The position numbers were made by a program, and so were the translations under genes. This document shows, one piece after another, positions 8,753 to 20,400 of a stretch of DNA of 64,000 nucleotides. The stretch comes from Entoloma clypeatum (Eukaryota > Basidiomycota > Agaricomycetes > Agaricales > Entolomataceae), in assembly GCA_963565915.1 (NCBI GenBank), contig OY751485.1, positions 1,860,001 to 1,924,000 on the forward strand. The letters are read 5' to 3'. How positions within the stretch are numbered: position 1 is the first letter of the stretch; each line of letters starts with the position of its first letter. The notes under the pieces are model-generated. The model was not told the origin of the DNA and searched no databases. It saw nothing but the letters and a program-made list of their open reading frames with translations.

Positions 8753-10619
8753 TCAAATGGTTTTTCTCTGGCCATCTGCCACAGCGCCATCACCCACTAC
8801 GTGACTCTCAAACTCGAATTTTCCAGAATCTTTCAGCCTGGTGATGAGGACATCACCAAATGCGGACATAGGGGTGAGGATGCCGCCCTGATAAGCGAGC
8901 GCTGGCAAGCCTGCTGGGAGATTCGACAAAGACGTGGAGGCTGTTGGCGAGGACGAAGATGAGGCCGATACTGGAGGGAGGACGAGCGATAGCGCTGATT
9001 CAGAGATCATGACTGGAATGGACGAACGTCGAATGAGTCATGGGGATCCTTCCCTTGATAACGACGGCACTTACTGGCTGTGAGGAAATACCCTGGATCT
9101 CCGTTCCCTTTCAGGACGGTTTTGACATGTACGGGCGGGTTCGACGTGGATGTGGTATGGTTTGTGCATGTGATGAAGCCTTTGGGTAAATCTCTATCAA
9201 AAGGAATGATTGATGGGTATCTGCTTCTGTATGAAGAAGAAATTTCACTGACTCGTCGGAAGGTCCGTCTCCAGGCTGGGGGCCATATTTCTTGACAAGC
9301 CATCGGAACTGAGAGGAAGGTTCGACACGTGGAGACTCGGGTGTTAAGGAAATGAGAACGAACCGGTTTTACAAAAGCAAGCATGCCGACGCCGATGGCA
9401 AACGCAGTTGTGAAAAGGAACGCTGAAAGCCGGGAACGCATCACCAAAAACTCGTCATATGCAAATGTGGGGCCGTAGCGCTCTTGTTCCGCGATCCTGG
9501 TGAGTTCTGAGGAGGAGCCTGATTGGGCTAGAAGTTCTGCTGCAATAATGGTTAATTTCTTTCTGAGACAGACAATGGGAGGGGGTCCTGGACTTACCCC
9601 GACGAGCTTGCAACTCCAAAAGGCCAAACGTTCGCTGGACCAATTTTCTATTCGCCGGTTGCATGAAAAAGAACGCGCCACTTATGGGTTTGTCGTGTGG
9701 GATACCGAGGTCGTAGAAGAGTTGGAAGGGGGGTAGGAATCGGCCTTTGGCTACATGCAAGACAGGAAGAGTAAAGATGCAGTGAAAATGCAAGGAATTG
9801 ATGTAACAGACGTACCAGGGCTCAGAGAGAAGTCTATATCAGTCGCGGCTCGTTTCTCCGCGGGCACTTCTTCTAGCATGGTCATACCCGAGCTGACAGT
9901 TCCGCCAGAGATTCCTCCCCAGACATCGAAAGCTGTCAGAGAGGTGGATATGTCGAATTTCCCTGTGAATGCGAGATTAAAAGTGAAGTTGATTATTGAG
10001 GGGTTTGTCCTCGCACCATGACCTTTGAGTGTCTTATTGGAAAGGAACGTAGAGAGGTCGGAAGGGATGGAGTCCATTCCGCATGAGGGAACAATCACTG
10101 CGCCGGTTTTTGTAGCAAGGTAATCGAATCTATGACACATGTCCATGAGATACCGGCAAGTGGACGGCGGGGGAAGGGGTGACCTACTCGGCGATTATGT
10201 CTTTAATCCAATACGACTCTCCAGTCAAGTCAACGTAGTGTACGCCGTTCCTTGCGCATTCTCTGAATACAGCCAATGTCAGTTTCAAAAGTACAATAGC
10301 CTGGTTTAGAAACTTACCTGACGACGGGTGTTCCCCAACGCCAGTACGGCCCGACGGTATTCAGAATGACCCTTGCTGTTTTGACGACAGATCCGACCGC
10401 GTTGCTGTCCGTGACGTCGACTTGGATAGTGGCAACATTAGGAGGAAGGGATAATTCTTGAACGAGTGTGTGGAGCTTGGATTGGGACCGGCCAGCTATT
10501 GAAAAAGAGAAACGACCAGCGAGAAATTGGGGATGAGAAGCAAGGTAACGAGTGATGAGGCGTCCTGTGTATCCGGTAGCACCAAAAACGATAACGTCGG
10601 ATTTCTGTTGGGTGCTCAT
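8753..10619 (-). CDS. Saccharopine dehydrogenase-like NAD(P)-binding oxidoreductase
   Basis: Multi-exon gene for a protein of the saccharopine dehydrogenase-like / trans-acting enoyl reductase group. The N-terminus has a Rossmann fold with V-F-G-A-T-G-Y-T-G-R-L, then S-I-A-G-R-S-Q-S-K-L, I-Q-V-D-V-T-D and N-T-V-G-P-Y, all typical of the family. Later exons carry C-G-M-D-S-I-P-S-D-L, the G-T-V-S-S-G-M segment, a hydrophobic stretch near F-L-F-T-T-A-F-A-I-G-V-G-M, and a C-terminus with K-G-N-G-D-P-G-Y and G-G-I-L-T-P-M-S-A-F-G. Probable introns include one just after the N-terminal block (around 10316) and one ending at ATTCCAG near 9012. I chose the ATG at 10619 because it starts just before the Rossmann strand. 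An in-frame ATG at 10655 would add a short Arg/Ser/Thr extension. Substrate is unknown; family members are linked to lipid droplets or membranes in other eukaryotes. Confidence 0.8.
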
Positions 10620-10708
10620 GGTCGTCGATAGTGCTCTTGAGAACGTTTTATGCACGTTTTAACAATGTCCGTTATAACACATGTAAATACGAAGTCACCG
10701 GAAATCAT

Positions 10709-11951
10709 TCAAACGAGGACCCATCCATACGAACACCCATATTCTGCTTCACCTCCATCCCCAATAGCTTCATCTTGCCCGCCTGTTTGTCAAAGGCTCC
10801 ATGAGCGGCGACTCAGGACAGAGACGGGATGAACGAACCTCAATTCTCTCATGTTGAACCTTCCTCAACTCCATCAACTGCTCTTTGCTCAGATAGCTGT
10901 CTTGGTCGACCACTTTCTTCTTGTGTGCACTGTTGATGGCCTTGATGTCTGCCCGTGGGTCGTAGGTGTCGTCTGGAGGTGGGACGAACTCTCCCGACCG
11001 CAGGGCTGACATCCGTCGTTCGTAGGCTTCTATGTGGTAGTATTTTTCGTGTGGGAGTGTCGCTAGGGAAGCATGAGTACGTGATACACTCGTATATGTA
11101 GGACGACGGGCACCTGTATTAAAATCTTCCACGTATTTCGCAAACTCTTTCTTGCTTTGATCTTTGGTTATTGTCTCCGGGTTGATCTTGCGTTCCTCGA
11201 CTAGCCATGTATGAAACTCGGCAGCCTTGTTGAAGATGCTACCAAAGATCAACGCAAATCGGTGTCAGGAAAGTTATTGACACTCACTCGGCTTCCGTGA
11301 TGACTCCGTATTTCCCCCAATGGGATGCACTAGGACCATGTTTCTTCTGCAAGCCTTCAGTCAAGGTGACGATAAAACAGTGGAGCACTTCACCTTTTCT
11401 TTCTTCTCCTTCTTTTCTCTCTTCTTCTCTCTTCTCCGCTCCTTGCTCTTACTCCGCTTACTCTCCTTGTCCTTTCTCCTGTCTTTTTTCCGCCTCGAGC
11501 TTGGATCGTTGGAGTCAGACGAACTCGAGCGCGACCGATCCTTCCGCTTCCGCCTTTCTCTCCGATCCCTGGACCGTGACCTCGACCTCGACCTCCTTCT
11601 GTCCCGACTATGCCTCTGAGAATCCACCGAACCAGACCGCGACCTCCGCCTCTTTCGAGGAGGACTCGGACTCCTACGCCGTGCCTCCAAACTTCGACTG
11701 CGACTTCTACTCCGACTACGACGTCGTCTATCATCGCCATCTCGGTCTCTCTTAAGCGAACGTGACCGCGACCTGATATCCCTTCCGCAGTGCGGGCTTG
11801 GATCGTCCTTGGATGATCGGTGTCTGTGTTCATCATAGTCACGATGTCGTCTCGGTGAATCGCCAGACCGTTTCGTTTCCCTGGGTGGTTCATGCATTCT
11901 TTGGTGCCTGGTGCGCTCGTCCTTGTGCATTGTGGTTGAATTCAGAAACAT
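10709..11951 (-). CDS. RS-rich nuclear protein with a conserved C-terminal domain
   Basis: The first exon encodes a long arginine/serine and lysine-rich region (repeated R-S-R-S-R-S blocks, then K/E/R-rich), typical of proteins that work with the spliceosome or in nuclear speckles. After short introns follows a conserved folded part: H-W-G-K-Y-G-V-I, then E-F-H-T-W-L-V-E-E-R, F-A-K-Y-V-E-D-F-N-T, Y-Y-H-I-E-A-Y-E-R-R and a tail with K-L-L-G-M-E-V-K-Q. I placed the stop at 10709-10711 by splicing over the CCTTTGACAAACAG acceptor, which gives the conserved-looking tail; reading on without that splice stops earlier (near 10770). The C-terminal block resembles plant style cell-cycle inhibitor 1 type proteins, but I am not sure of this. 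In-frame starts exist at 11951 and 11930. It lies head-to-head with the gene at 11997. Confidence 0.7.
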
Positions 11952-11996
11952 TCAGTGTCAATCATGTGACCTTATGCGTTTATCAATAATTCACCC
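11952..11996. promoter_or_regulatory. Short bidirectional promoter region
   Basis: Only 45 bases separate the start codons of the RS-rich gene (-) and the 167-residue gene (+), so both must share upstream control sequence, some of it inside transcribed leaders. No specific factor site was recognised. Confidence 0.5.
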
Positions 11997-12692
11997 ATGT
12001 CCGACGCGCTGGACAATTTGCGACTCCTGGCGTCCTATTGCTCGAGCTCGAGCCCTCTCCCTCAGTACAGGTCTGCCAATCGCTCGAGGACAAGTGACGC
12101 GTCGCACTCGGTTGCATCACCTCATGCGATCCCAATTGCCAACCCTGTCCCTCTCCCATTCTCTGCTCGCAGCAGGAAAGTACTTGACAGAATGATATCT
12201 GGCTCGAAAGGTATACCATCACACCAACCGATTCGCGGGGCTAAAAAACCTTTTCTGTACCGGCCTGGCGTGGTCAGACCGTTTCGAATATCCCATCACA
12301 TGGGCAGAACAACTCGAAAAACGCCGGAAAGAGCTCGAATATGCGCACCAGCAGCATCATAACCTTGTCTGTACATTCCCTTTGCACTATCCTGACACTC
12401 GCGCTTCCTCAAAAAACAGCAGAACTCGGACATCGCATCCTCGGAGCAGGTAGACTCGCATGTCACAACGCATATAAGAGGGTCCGACCACCATGTTTTC
12501 CGTCCAGTCCGACCCGTATCACCAGCAACTCTCATTGCCTTGACCGAACCCTTTCTGATGGCTTGGTGTACAAATGCCGCGGCACTCCCAACCCTATCAG
12601 CTCTAGCGCCAGGCGATTATCCTACGGACCCGCCTCCTCTACTCGCCGCTGTGGCTCCGAGTCGAGTGAATCGTCCTTCTCGCTCTGGGTGA
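11997..12692 (+). CDS. Unrecognised 167-residue protein (four-exon model)
   Basis: I do not recognise this family. A model with introns at 12211-12277, 12371-12419 and 12450-12525, all GT-AG, gives exons of 214, 93, 30 and 167 bases. These sum to 504, an exact codon multiple ending at TGA 12690-12692. The protein has a Ser/Ala/Pro-rich N-terminal 70 residues, a charged helix (W-A-E-Q-L-E-K-R-R-K-E-L-E), then a hydrophobic stretch of about 30 residues around I-L-G-A-A-T-L-I-A-L-T-E-P-F-L-M-A-W that could be a membrane segment, and a Pro-rich tail. Other splice choices give different tails, but the hydrophobic exon reads well only in this one. Transcript data would settle the structure. Confidence 0.5.
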
Positions 12693-13169
12693 ATTTTGTA
12701 ATTCTTGGGAACATCGAACAGTACTCTTGGACTCAGGCTTGCGCTTGCTTTTGTTTCGTCTTTTTTTGCGGTACGGAATGATATTGAACTTTGAATGTTG
12801 AGTTCGGGATATCAGTGTTGCAGCCCATCAAAATCGGGATATGCCCCTCTCAAAAGCGGCATCAACCGACCATACTACTTTTCGGCGATTTACACTTCCA
12901 CTCGATCTAAATCACGAATTGGTTTACTTATCCATTGTCCAGGAAACATAGATGAGGAACTGTAAACGAGACCCGTCGTTGCAAAGAGAATTACAGATGT
13001 AAGAAGCAAGATATCTAACTCAAAAATCGGCAGAACTTGAAATGTATACGATTGAGAATGTCCAGCCATTCGAGCTCCATGTATTGTGCGGTCTTGAGTT
13101 TAGATAGTCGTTCTCCGGGAGATCCCGACACAACAATCATTCCCGTTTCAATCATCCCGTCAACACACA
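12693..13169. other. Intergenic between two plus-strand genes
   Basis: Holds the 3' end of the preceding gene and the upstream region of the cytochrome oxidase gene. No other gene was seen. Confidence 0.35.
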
Positions 13170-13635
13170 ATGCGCACCCAAGTCTTGTCCACCGTCCTTC
13201 GCGCCGCTGCACGACCCACCCTCGCCGCACGGGCAACCCCTCTCCTCGTCCGTCCCGCCAGTGGACACGCTCAGGAGACGTTTGAACAATTTTCGGAGCG
13301 TTACGTTCAATTTTTCCAAAACGCTGAGGACCTGTTCGAGGTCCAACGTGGACTCAACAACTGCTTTGCACACGACCTCGTTCCTTCTACCTCCGTCGTA
13401 GAAGCTGCTCTGAGAGCGTCACGACGTGTCGACGACTATGCGACGGCTGTTCGGGTGTTTGAGGGTATCCGGGATAAGGTAGAAAACAAGCAGCAATACC
13501 AGGCGTACCTTGAGGAGCTAAAAGGTGTACGGGAGGAGCTTGGTGTGTATCTGTATTTCCAGCGATTCGTGACATGACTAAAGTGCTACGCTCCCAGGCA
13601 TTGACACCAAGGAGGACCTCTATGGATCGTCATAA
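13170..13635 (+). CDS. COX6: Cytochrome c oxidase subunit VI (mammalian COX5A family)
   Basis: Nuclear-encoded subunit of mitochondrial respiratory complex IV. The first about 30 residues are rich in Arg, Ala, Leu and Thr with no acids, as in a mitochondrial import presequence. The mature part begins H-A-Q-E-T-F-E-Q-F-S-E-R-Y and contains the helical-repeat core (F-F-Q-N-A-E-D-L-F-E-V-Q-R-G-L-N-N-C-F, L-V-P-S-T-S-V-V-E-A-A-L-R-A-S-R-R-V-D-D-Y) of COX6/COX5A. A 55-base intron at 13543-13597 (GTGTGT...TCCCAG) splits a Gly/Ile boundary. The second exon gives the conserved ending E-L-G-I-D-T-K-E-D-L-Y-G and stops at TAA 13633-13635. Length of about 136 residues is normal for the family. It converges with the Uso1 gene. 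Confidence 0.93.
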
Positions 13636-14066
13636 AAGACCGTTTATATTACTCGGATAACAGTCAGTCATCCATGGTGCTTTGCCTTTCCACATGCTGA
13701 CAGTCAACTTTGCAGTTAGACAAAAGGAAGAGCGACTGGATAAATGGCATTATATCAGAATAAAGGGGACTTGACGTTCTATTCTTGTAATCTGGGCAAC
13801 AATGCTGTTTGCTCGCATGACATGAGCGAGTCCCGCGCAAACTGGGTCGAACAGATATCAGAGACATGTGGAAGCACGAAACTTCTCAACCTTAAACGCG
13901 GGTCAAGGTAGAGGGTGAAAATATGCGTTCAAGGTGTTCAATCCGAAGGCTCCATTGCTCTCAGCTTTGCTATTAACGACAGAATCTGCATAAAAGGCAT
14001 TGAGTATTTTAATAATCCATTGAACCGAGGAAAAGTAACGGTCTCAAAATACAAAGCCCTCCTCAA

Positions 14067-17000
14067 TCACTCGTCGTCATCTTCATCTGTGCCTTCGTCA
14101 TCCGATACCTCTTGACCAAGACCTCGGAGTCTCGCCTTGTCCTTGTTCCGCTTGATGGTAACCTCGTCCAGCAGGACTAAAAGGTCCTCTTGCTCCTTCT
14201 CAGTCTCTTTCTGCTTGATCTCTACAGCTTCTAGTTTGCCAGACAATGAGGCAATCTCGGCTTTCAGGACGGCCAGCTAGAATTATGCAATTTGAGCTGA
14301 GCTGGAGGGCAATTCAAACGAAAACCCAAAACTTACTTCATCTCCGTTTGTTGAGGCAGTAGACTGTTTGACTTTCCGCTGCAGATTCTCGATCTCTTCA
14401 GCCTGGCTACGGATAACGTCGCGCAAGGATGCGACGAGCATAGCCGCCTCAACGTTTTGGCCTGCCGAAGCCTCATTCATCGGCTCAATTGTGCGACAAC
14501 AAAAAGAAGATATAACGAACCTGAAGATGATGATAGTTGATCTGGCTCGATCGAGAATCCTCTTTGAATGGTATCTAGAATGCCAGCCTGAGTGCGAGAA
14601 AATGAGAACCACAACAGCCACCACTCACAGTAATTCGATTTCCAAAAATCAACAAAGGCCCAGTCGAACCATACCTCTCCCTCGTCGTTGGTATCCGGTT
14701 TCAAAGATGGTTGAAGATGAGACGCCGCGGGATAAGGTAGAACGATCGTATCTGGCCCAACTGCCTTGAACCGGTCATCTTCTCGTATACGAGACATGCG
14801 CCCTATAAGTGTCTCGACGCCAAGGCGGTTGAGAATAGGGTGAATGGTCGCCCTGTAATTTCATCAGTCTTTCCTCCTCACCACAGCGAAGAGAACCGTG
14901 CCTCGTGATCTCTCCTGGTTCGCGGTCGAATTCGTAACATACACCCAATAGAAAGGCACACAAAGCTGGCACAATAGAATCCAGTTCTGAGGTCTGATTG
15001 ATAGGCTCGACAAGCTAGATGGAATGGCATTTAGAAGGATAGCAACGTATAGCAAGTAGCAGGCTTTAACATACCACTCCAAAGCCACCAGCATCCAAAA
15101 ACTCCCTGACAGACGGAGGATCTTCCCAGAGCCATTGCGAGAGCAAACATAGATACCCAACAACCAGTCTATCCCACTCTCTCGATTCTCGATCGGAATC
15201 TGTCGCTCGCGACCGGGACAGCAACGAGAGAGAGAGATTCTCGCTGAGAACCTGGAGGAGTGATTGCGGTTCATCGTCATCTGAGACACCAGGAGGCGCT
15301 GACGGCGTTCCATCAGCAGGAACAAAGATCGTGCTGGCATTAGAGCTCGAGTATGCAGATAGTGGTGGTGTAATCAGTCGCGCGAGGGCCTTCACGCGAG
15401 GAGAAGATCGGAGGAGGTGGGAGAAAAGAAGGACTGCGAGGTGGGTGGAGGATACATTGGCCGGGTCAAGCGGGGATGTAGCATCAGGCGGGGATGTGAG
15501 AGCATGTAGCAAGGGAGTAAAGGCAGGTGTTCCAGATACTCCTGTAAGTAATGTAAGCATGGTGGCCGCAGGCCCTGAGATAGCTGGATGTTATCCGCAC
15601 CTTCTGGCGGCAGCATGGCTTGCACAATGGCCTGCCTTGTATCCTCCTTGCGGACAAAATTCTATGTAGTCTGCTGAGTTTCTGCATATCTTCATCATGG
15701 AAACGCTGATTACCTCAAACACTCCAACAGCTGCAGCGCGTAATTCAAGGCCATCTTTATTGCGTTTCCCTCTTTCCAAACCATTGTACTCTCCATGTAC
15801 GGCAAGTTCCACAAGTACGTCGAGGGCCGACGCTGGTTCCAGGCGATCCCATTCCTCGCCATTGGTTTCTGGAACAGGCATGTATGGTGTCAACGTAAGA
15901 TTCGAGAGTGGAAATTGTGAATTGGCAGGGAGGAGACGGAGAGCCTAATTCAAGGAATGTGAGCACGGAACAAGGATTCACTGGATTATTTACTTGAGTC
16001 TTTAACAGTGTTGGCGCGTTCGATGCAAGTCCCATCTCTACAAGACATCGGGTGTATGTAGAGGAATCCTGTGACTAACATTCCGATTAGTACCAACGAT
16101 AACAAATGTTTACGACGCACACTGCTGCCCTTGGATCCCACGAGCATTCCCAGAATCCCTACCACAAGGCTCGCATTCTCCAGCTTCTGTCTATCCCAGA
16201 ATTGTAGAGCAAACTCTTGAGGAGTCGGGTCATATAACTGCAGACTCGGAGGGAATTGAAGAAGAGAGCACATAAGGGGTGGTAGGGTGGTCTCTCGGAA
16301 GTAACTCTGGAGAGCAATACTCGGGTCAATAGAGCAAAAAGGACCGAAAAAGAGACATACTTGATTAGAGGTGTTGAATCTAAGGAGTCCATCCACACAG
16401 GTCAAAGCACTGCTGGCGACAGCACCTCCATCTATACCTCCTTCTTGAGTTACAATGTTGAAGAGCTTTTCAAAGGCGCCTTCGAACGCAAGAACTTTCT
16501 GGATATCAGGACTTTGCGATATCAAAGCTTGAACCATCGTCATGGCCTCTATAAATGTCTTATGAACCAAGGAAAAATCATGGAAGATTCAAAAGTCGAA
16601 CACAACGAGTGGTCCCGAAAACCTCGACGAGGAAAGTGTGGTTACTTGAGGGGAATATAGATGAACATCGTAATTACCATTGCGAATGATTTCCCTGTTA
16701 TCTTCCAAAGCGGACGCTATGCTTGCTGTGCCCGCCGGGGCCTTTAAGAAATAAGCTTGCACCAGCTGACGGCGATTGTGCAGCAGCGTGGATAGGTATT
16801 GAAGTGTCGCAAAACGTGTGTAGAAATTCTGACCACCGAGGAGAGCGAATAAGGTATGAGTGGCCTTCTCATTCGCCAGGATATAATCAGAATGTTTAAA
16901 CGCAAGCTCCTTGTTCTGTTGTTCTCCTCCTTCATCTACATCGCACAAAATCTGCAATGTCTCTATTACGGCTTTGCCAATATCGGCATCAAGCTCTGCG

Positions 17001-17221
17001 TCGTTGGACAAGACCTCGAGAAGACCAGGGAGGGCATGATCGCCAACATCATGCTTGCAATCGCGTGCAAGACCTTTAAGGGCTAAAACGGCGGCACGTC
17101 GATCGGCCAGAAGGGTTGCTGGGGATAGTCTGTCACTGAGACGTGAGATGGTATCCTCTGGCGTCTGAGGGGCGCCTGTCGGTCCGCGCAAGGCAACATA
17201 GGTTTGGGAGAGGAATTCCAT
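14067..17221 (-). CDS. USO1: Uso1/p115-type vesicle tethering factor
   Basis: General vesicular transport factor that tethers ER-to-Golgi vesicles at the cis-Golgi with Rab1/Ypt1 and SNAREs. The N-terminus M-E-F-L-S-Q-T-Y-V-A-L-R-G, then T-P-E-D-T-I-S-R-L-S-D-R and L-L-A-D-R-R-A-A-V-L-A-L-K-G-L, is the hallmark start of the armadillo-like head domain. Later exons continue the helical repeats (F-Y-T-R-F-A-T-L-Q-Y-L-S, then L-L-R-F-N-T-S-N-Q, and R-L-V-V-G-Y-L-C-L-L-S-Q-W-L-W near 15100-15190). The 3' exons code a short coiled coil (E-E-I-E-N-L-Q-R-K, A-E-I-A-S-L-S-G-K-L-E-A) and end in the acidic tail D-D-E-G-T-D-E-D-D-D-E before TGA 14067-14069. Start is ATG 17219-17221; an upstream in-frame ATG at 17275 would add a non-conserved 18 residues. 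The coiled coil is short compared with yeast Uso1 and closer to animal p115. Confidence 0.88.
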
Positions 17222-17466
17222 GCAGCCCTGGCCAGAAAAGCCAAAACGATGTCTGGTCACATGATGTGCTTTCATGCTTGTCTACATGGGTATACAGCGA
17301 GAGAGTGTAAGTAGCTGGTGATACTTAAAGTATGTACACATCTGAACGATATCGATAATGTAGCCAGTTGATGAAAATGTTTAACGGAGGGAGGGAACGG
17401 AAAGCACTTTTGAGTTTTCGCCCTGAACGTGAACGTTTGAAGGTCACTCGGAGTCCAACGAATATA

Positions 17467-20400
17467 TCATAGGCGCTTTACAAGAAAGTTCTTGTCGTTT
17501 CTCCAACCGTTGTTGATCCATGTAGTAAGCTTCAGGATTCGATTTCTTTGGTATAGTGAACGAAAACGAACGACAACTGCACGAGATCCACCCTGCCATT
17601 TCAAGTTAACATTGCGTACTTCCAGGCCTGAATGCAACAAACACACCCACCATGTGTCTATTGTAAAACATGGATATTACCTATCGCCTGAGTCCACACC
17701 CACTCTCCCAGTACGCTCCCATCAGAAAGCGCTCTCCAAACCAACATACGACTGCTCAACACATCCCATGCTTCTGACTTCTTGTCCAGGGTCATGGTAG
17801 CGCGCCAAAGGGCCTCCACGCATGAACCCCAAATACCTAGCGGATCTCCCGCAGGGAAGAGATCATGGACCTCATGGGCTCCATAGAGAGTAGACGAGTC
17901 TGCAAGGGGCGATACTTTACTCGATGCGGATGGGATGGACAGGGAGGTCTCCATCCGGATCAAACAGTCGAGTGCGTTTTTCAACAAGTTGTCAAAGCCC
18001 CGAATCGGAGTACCAGGCAGTAAACTGAGCCTCAGTATCGCCAACGCAGCAAATGGGAAGACTGCGGCGGCGTTTTCTACGAACAAAGATTCAGATGCAA
18101 GAATGAGATCGCCAAGCACGAAAGAGAAAGGGGCAAACGAAAGGACCTACGCGTCTTTGGACTATCCAAAGACATCGCCAGACATCGACATATCGCCGCA
18201 CGCCATGCTCCACCAGTAGCAGTTTCAATTTTCTCGGCATTGACGATCGTCATGACATTGTATAGAATCTTGACCCATTCCATACCTTCCACCACCGTGG
18301 TCACCGTCGTGAGCTGAATCTCAATCCACGCCAGCAGCCCGGACTTCACAACCAGAGAGGTCGTCGCTTGAGAATTGCACGTCAAATTCGCCAGCACCTA
18401 AGCACCAACCCCGATGTCAACATCCCCACAACCGTACCGACATTGAAGAAGCCTCAACGTACCTCCAAAATACCCGCCCGCAACGGACGGTCCTCTTGCG
18501 AGCTCTGGAACATACTCGCGAGGAGGTCCCATGTATACCGCCTTTTCAATACCCTCCAATCCTCCGAGCTCATCATCCCATCAGACAGGAACCGGATAAT
18601 CCACCCCCTCTCCTTCTTCCAATCCTCCGAGCTGCTGTAAAGCATACCGTACAGCATCGGGACATCCTTCGTGTCCAGTTCCGGCCGCTGCAGAAGGAAG
18701 CGGGCTGTGATGGGGTAGATAAAGTTGGAAGCGTAGAAGATCCCCCTGAGCGCGTGAAGGAGTAGCAGTGTAGTGTAAGACGGGAGTCGTTTGGGTGCTT
18801 CGTGGGATGAAGGGGGTGGGAGCACGTCTTTGAGCAAGGAGAGGATATGGAGAACGTGCGGCTTCTCTTGCAAATCTGCTGTCTACGAGGGCTTAGCCAA
18901 GTCTTCCTTGAGAAAAGGACTCAAACAGATCAACTCACCTGGAGACACCGCCATAACACAGCAAGCTGCGACAACGCTACCTCCCGAATTCCACCATCTT
19001 TCGACGACAAGGCCTTGATAACCAAGCTCAAGATGTTCGTCCTGAAAATCTCAACCCATGCAAACGCCGACACAGGAGGATCCTCAGCAAGCGTCTGCGC
19101 TAAAAGCAAAATCAAGAAAACAGGGTCATACAGCTGCGCTTCATGACGCGTCGCCTTCTCCGTAGACAGCTCCCCCAGTGTCCGCCACCAAGGAAATTTC
19201 AAACACGTCCGAAGCACCAGGATCGGGTCCAATCCCTGTACAGCTTCCAACGGCGTTGAAGATACAACGTTCGATGCAGACGACCACCGACCCAACAAAG
19301 AAGCGATCGAAACCTTCCGCTCGGCTTCAAAAAGCTGGAAGATCGACAGCAACTGCCCATCAGCAGGCGAGAGCGTCCCGCGGTAGATCTGAACCAAAGG
19401 CTCAACATGTGTGATCTGACAGGTGTTCGCAGGGTGAAGGTGGAACATCACATGCAAGAGGCTGACGATTACATCTCGCGTTCCTGGTCCTTCTGAAGTC
19501 GAATCAGCACACAGCTCGAGGAAGTGGCTGTGCTGAATGATGCTCTGTAACAGTCGATTGACGACGACAGGCTAAGGGCAGAACGTGAACACAACATTCA
19601 GATATCAAGAGGTGGAGTACGGACCTTCAACTGAACAGCCGACAACAAAGCAGTAACGAGCTCGAGCGCAACAACGTTAGATAGCCGATTTTGGACCACT
19701 ACGCCCACGAGCGTCTCAACATGATGAGGCTTGATGCCCGCCGCCAACTGTACCAAAGAGGCTAGAAAGCACGAGTCAGCCAATGAACGATAGAAGCAAT
19801 GCAATACGCACTCAAAACCTCAATAGTCGAATGATCTTGTTCATCCATATCATCTCCGAATCGCCGTATAGCCCATTGAACCCCATGATCGATCAGCGCC
19901 GCGATCAAAGCCTTTCCCTCCGCTGACAAAACTCCCCCAGGAAGCCGACTCGCGACGAGCAACAGGTCTCGAGGCAAAGCCATCATATGCAACCCCTTCA
20001 CGGCGTCCAAACATGTGCCCACCAACAGCAACGCCGCAGAAGGTACCACCCTCATCAGCAGCGAAACGCACACCCCAGCAACCGAGCTCGTTTCCCCCGA
20101 GTTCCTCACCTCACAAACCACATTCACGAGCCTCAAAAAGTGCACCAACAACCACTCCTCCAATGGCAGATCTACGCCCTCCGCCGCGCACACATTAAGA
20201 AACGCGCACACAACGCGCACATAGTGCTCGTCCGGCCGTCGGGCGGCATCCCCAGTCTTCAACCACTCAAGGACCGCACGTCGCGACGCAGCCTGCTGAT
20301 AGACGAGCCCAGACACGACCCTGACCGTCAATGCGGACCACACATCCTGTATCAAGAACTCCTCGACCGGGAGCTCGGAAGACGATAACGGCACCAAGCG

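Noticed and set aside
11297..11755. Plus-strand open frames rich in Ser/Phe/Leu
   Set aside because: They are the antisense of the Arg/Ser codons in the RS-rich gene.
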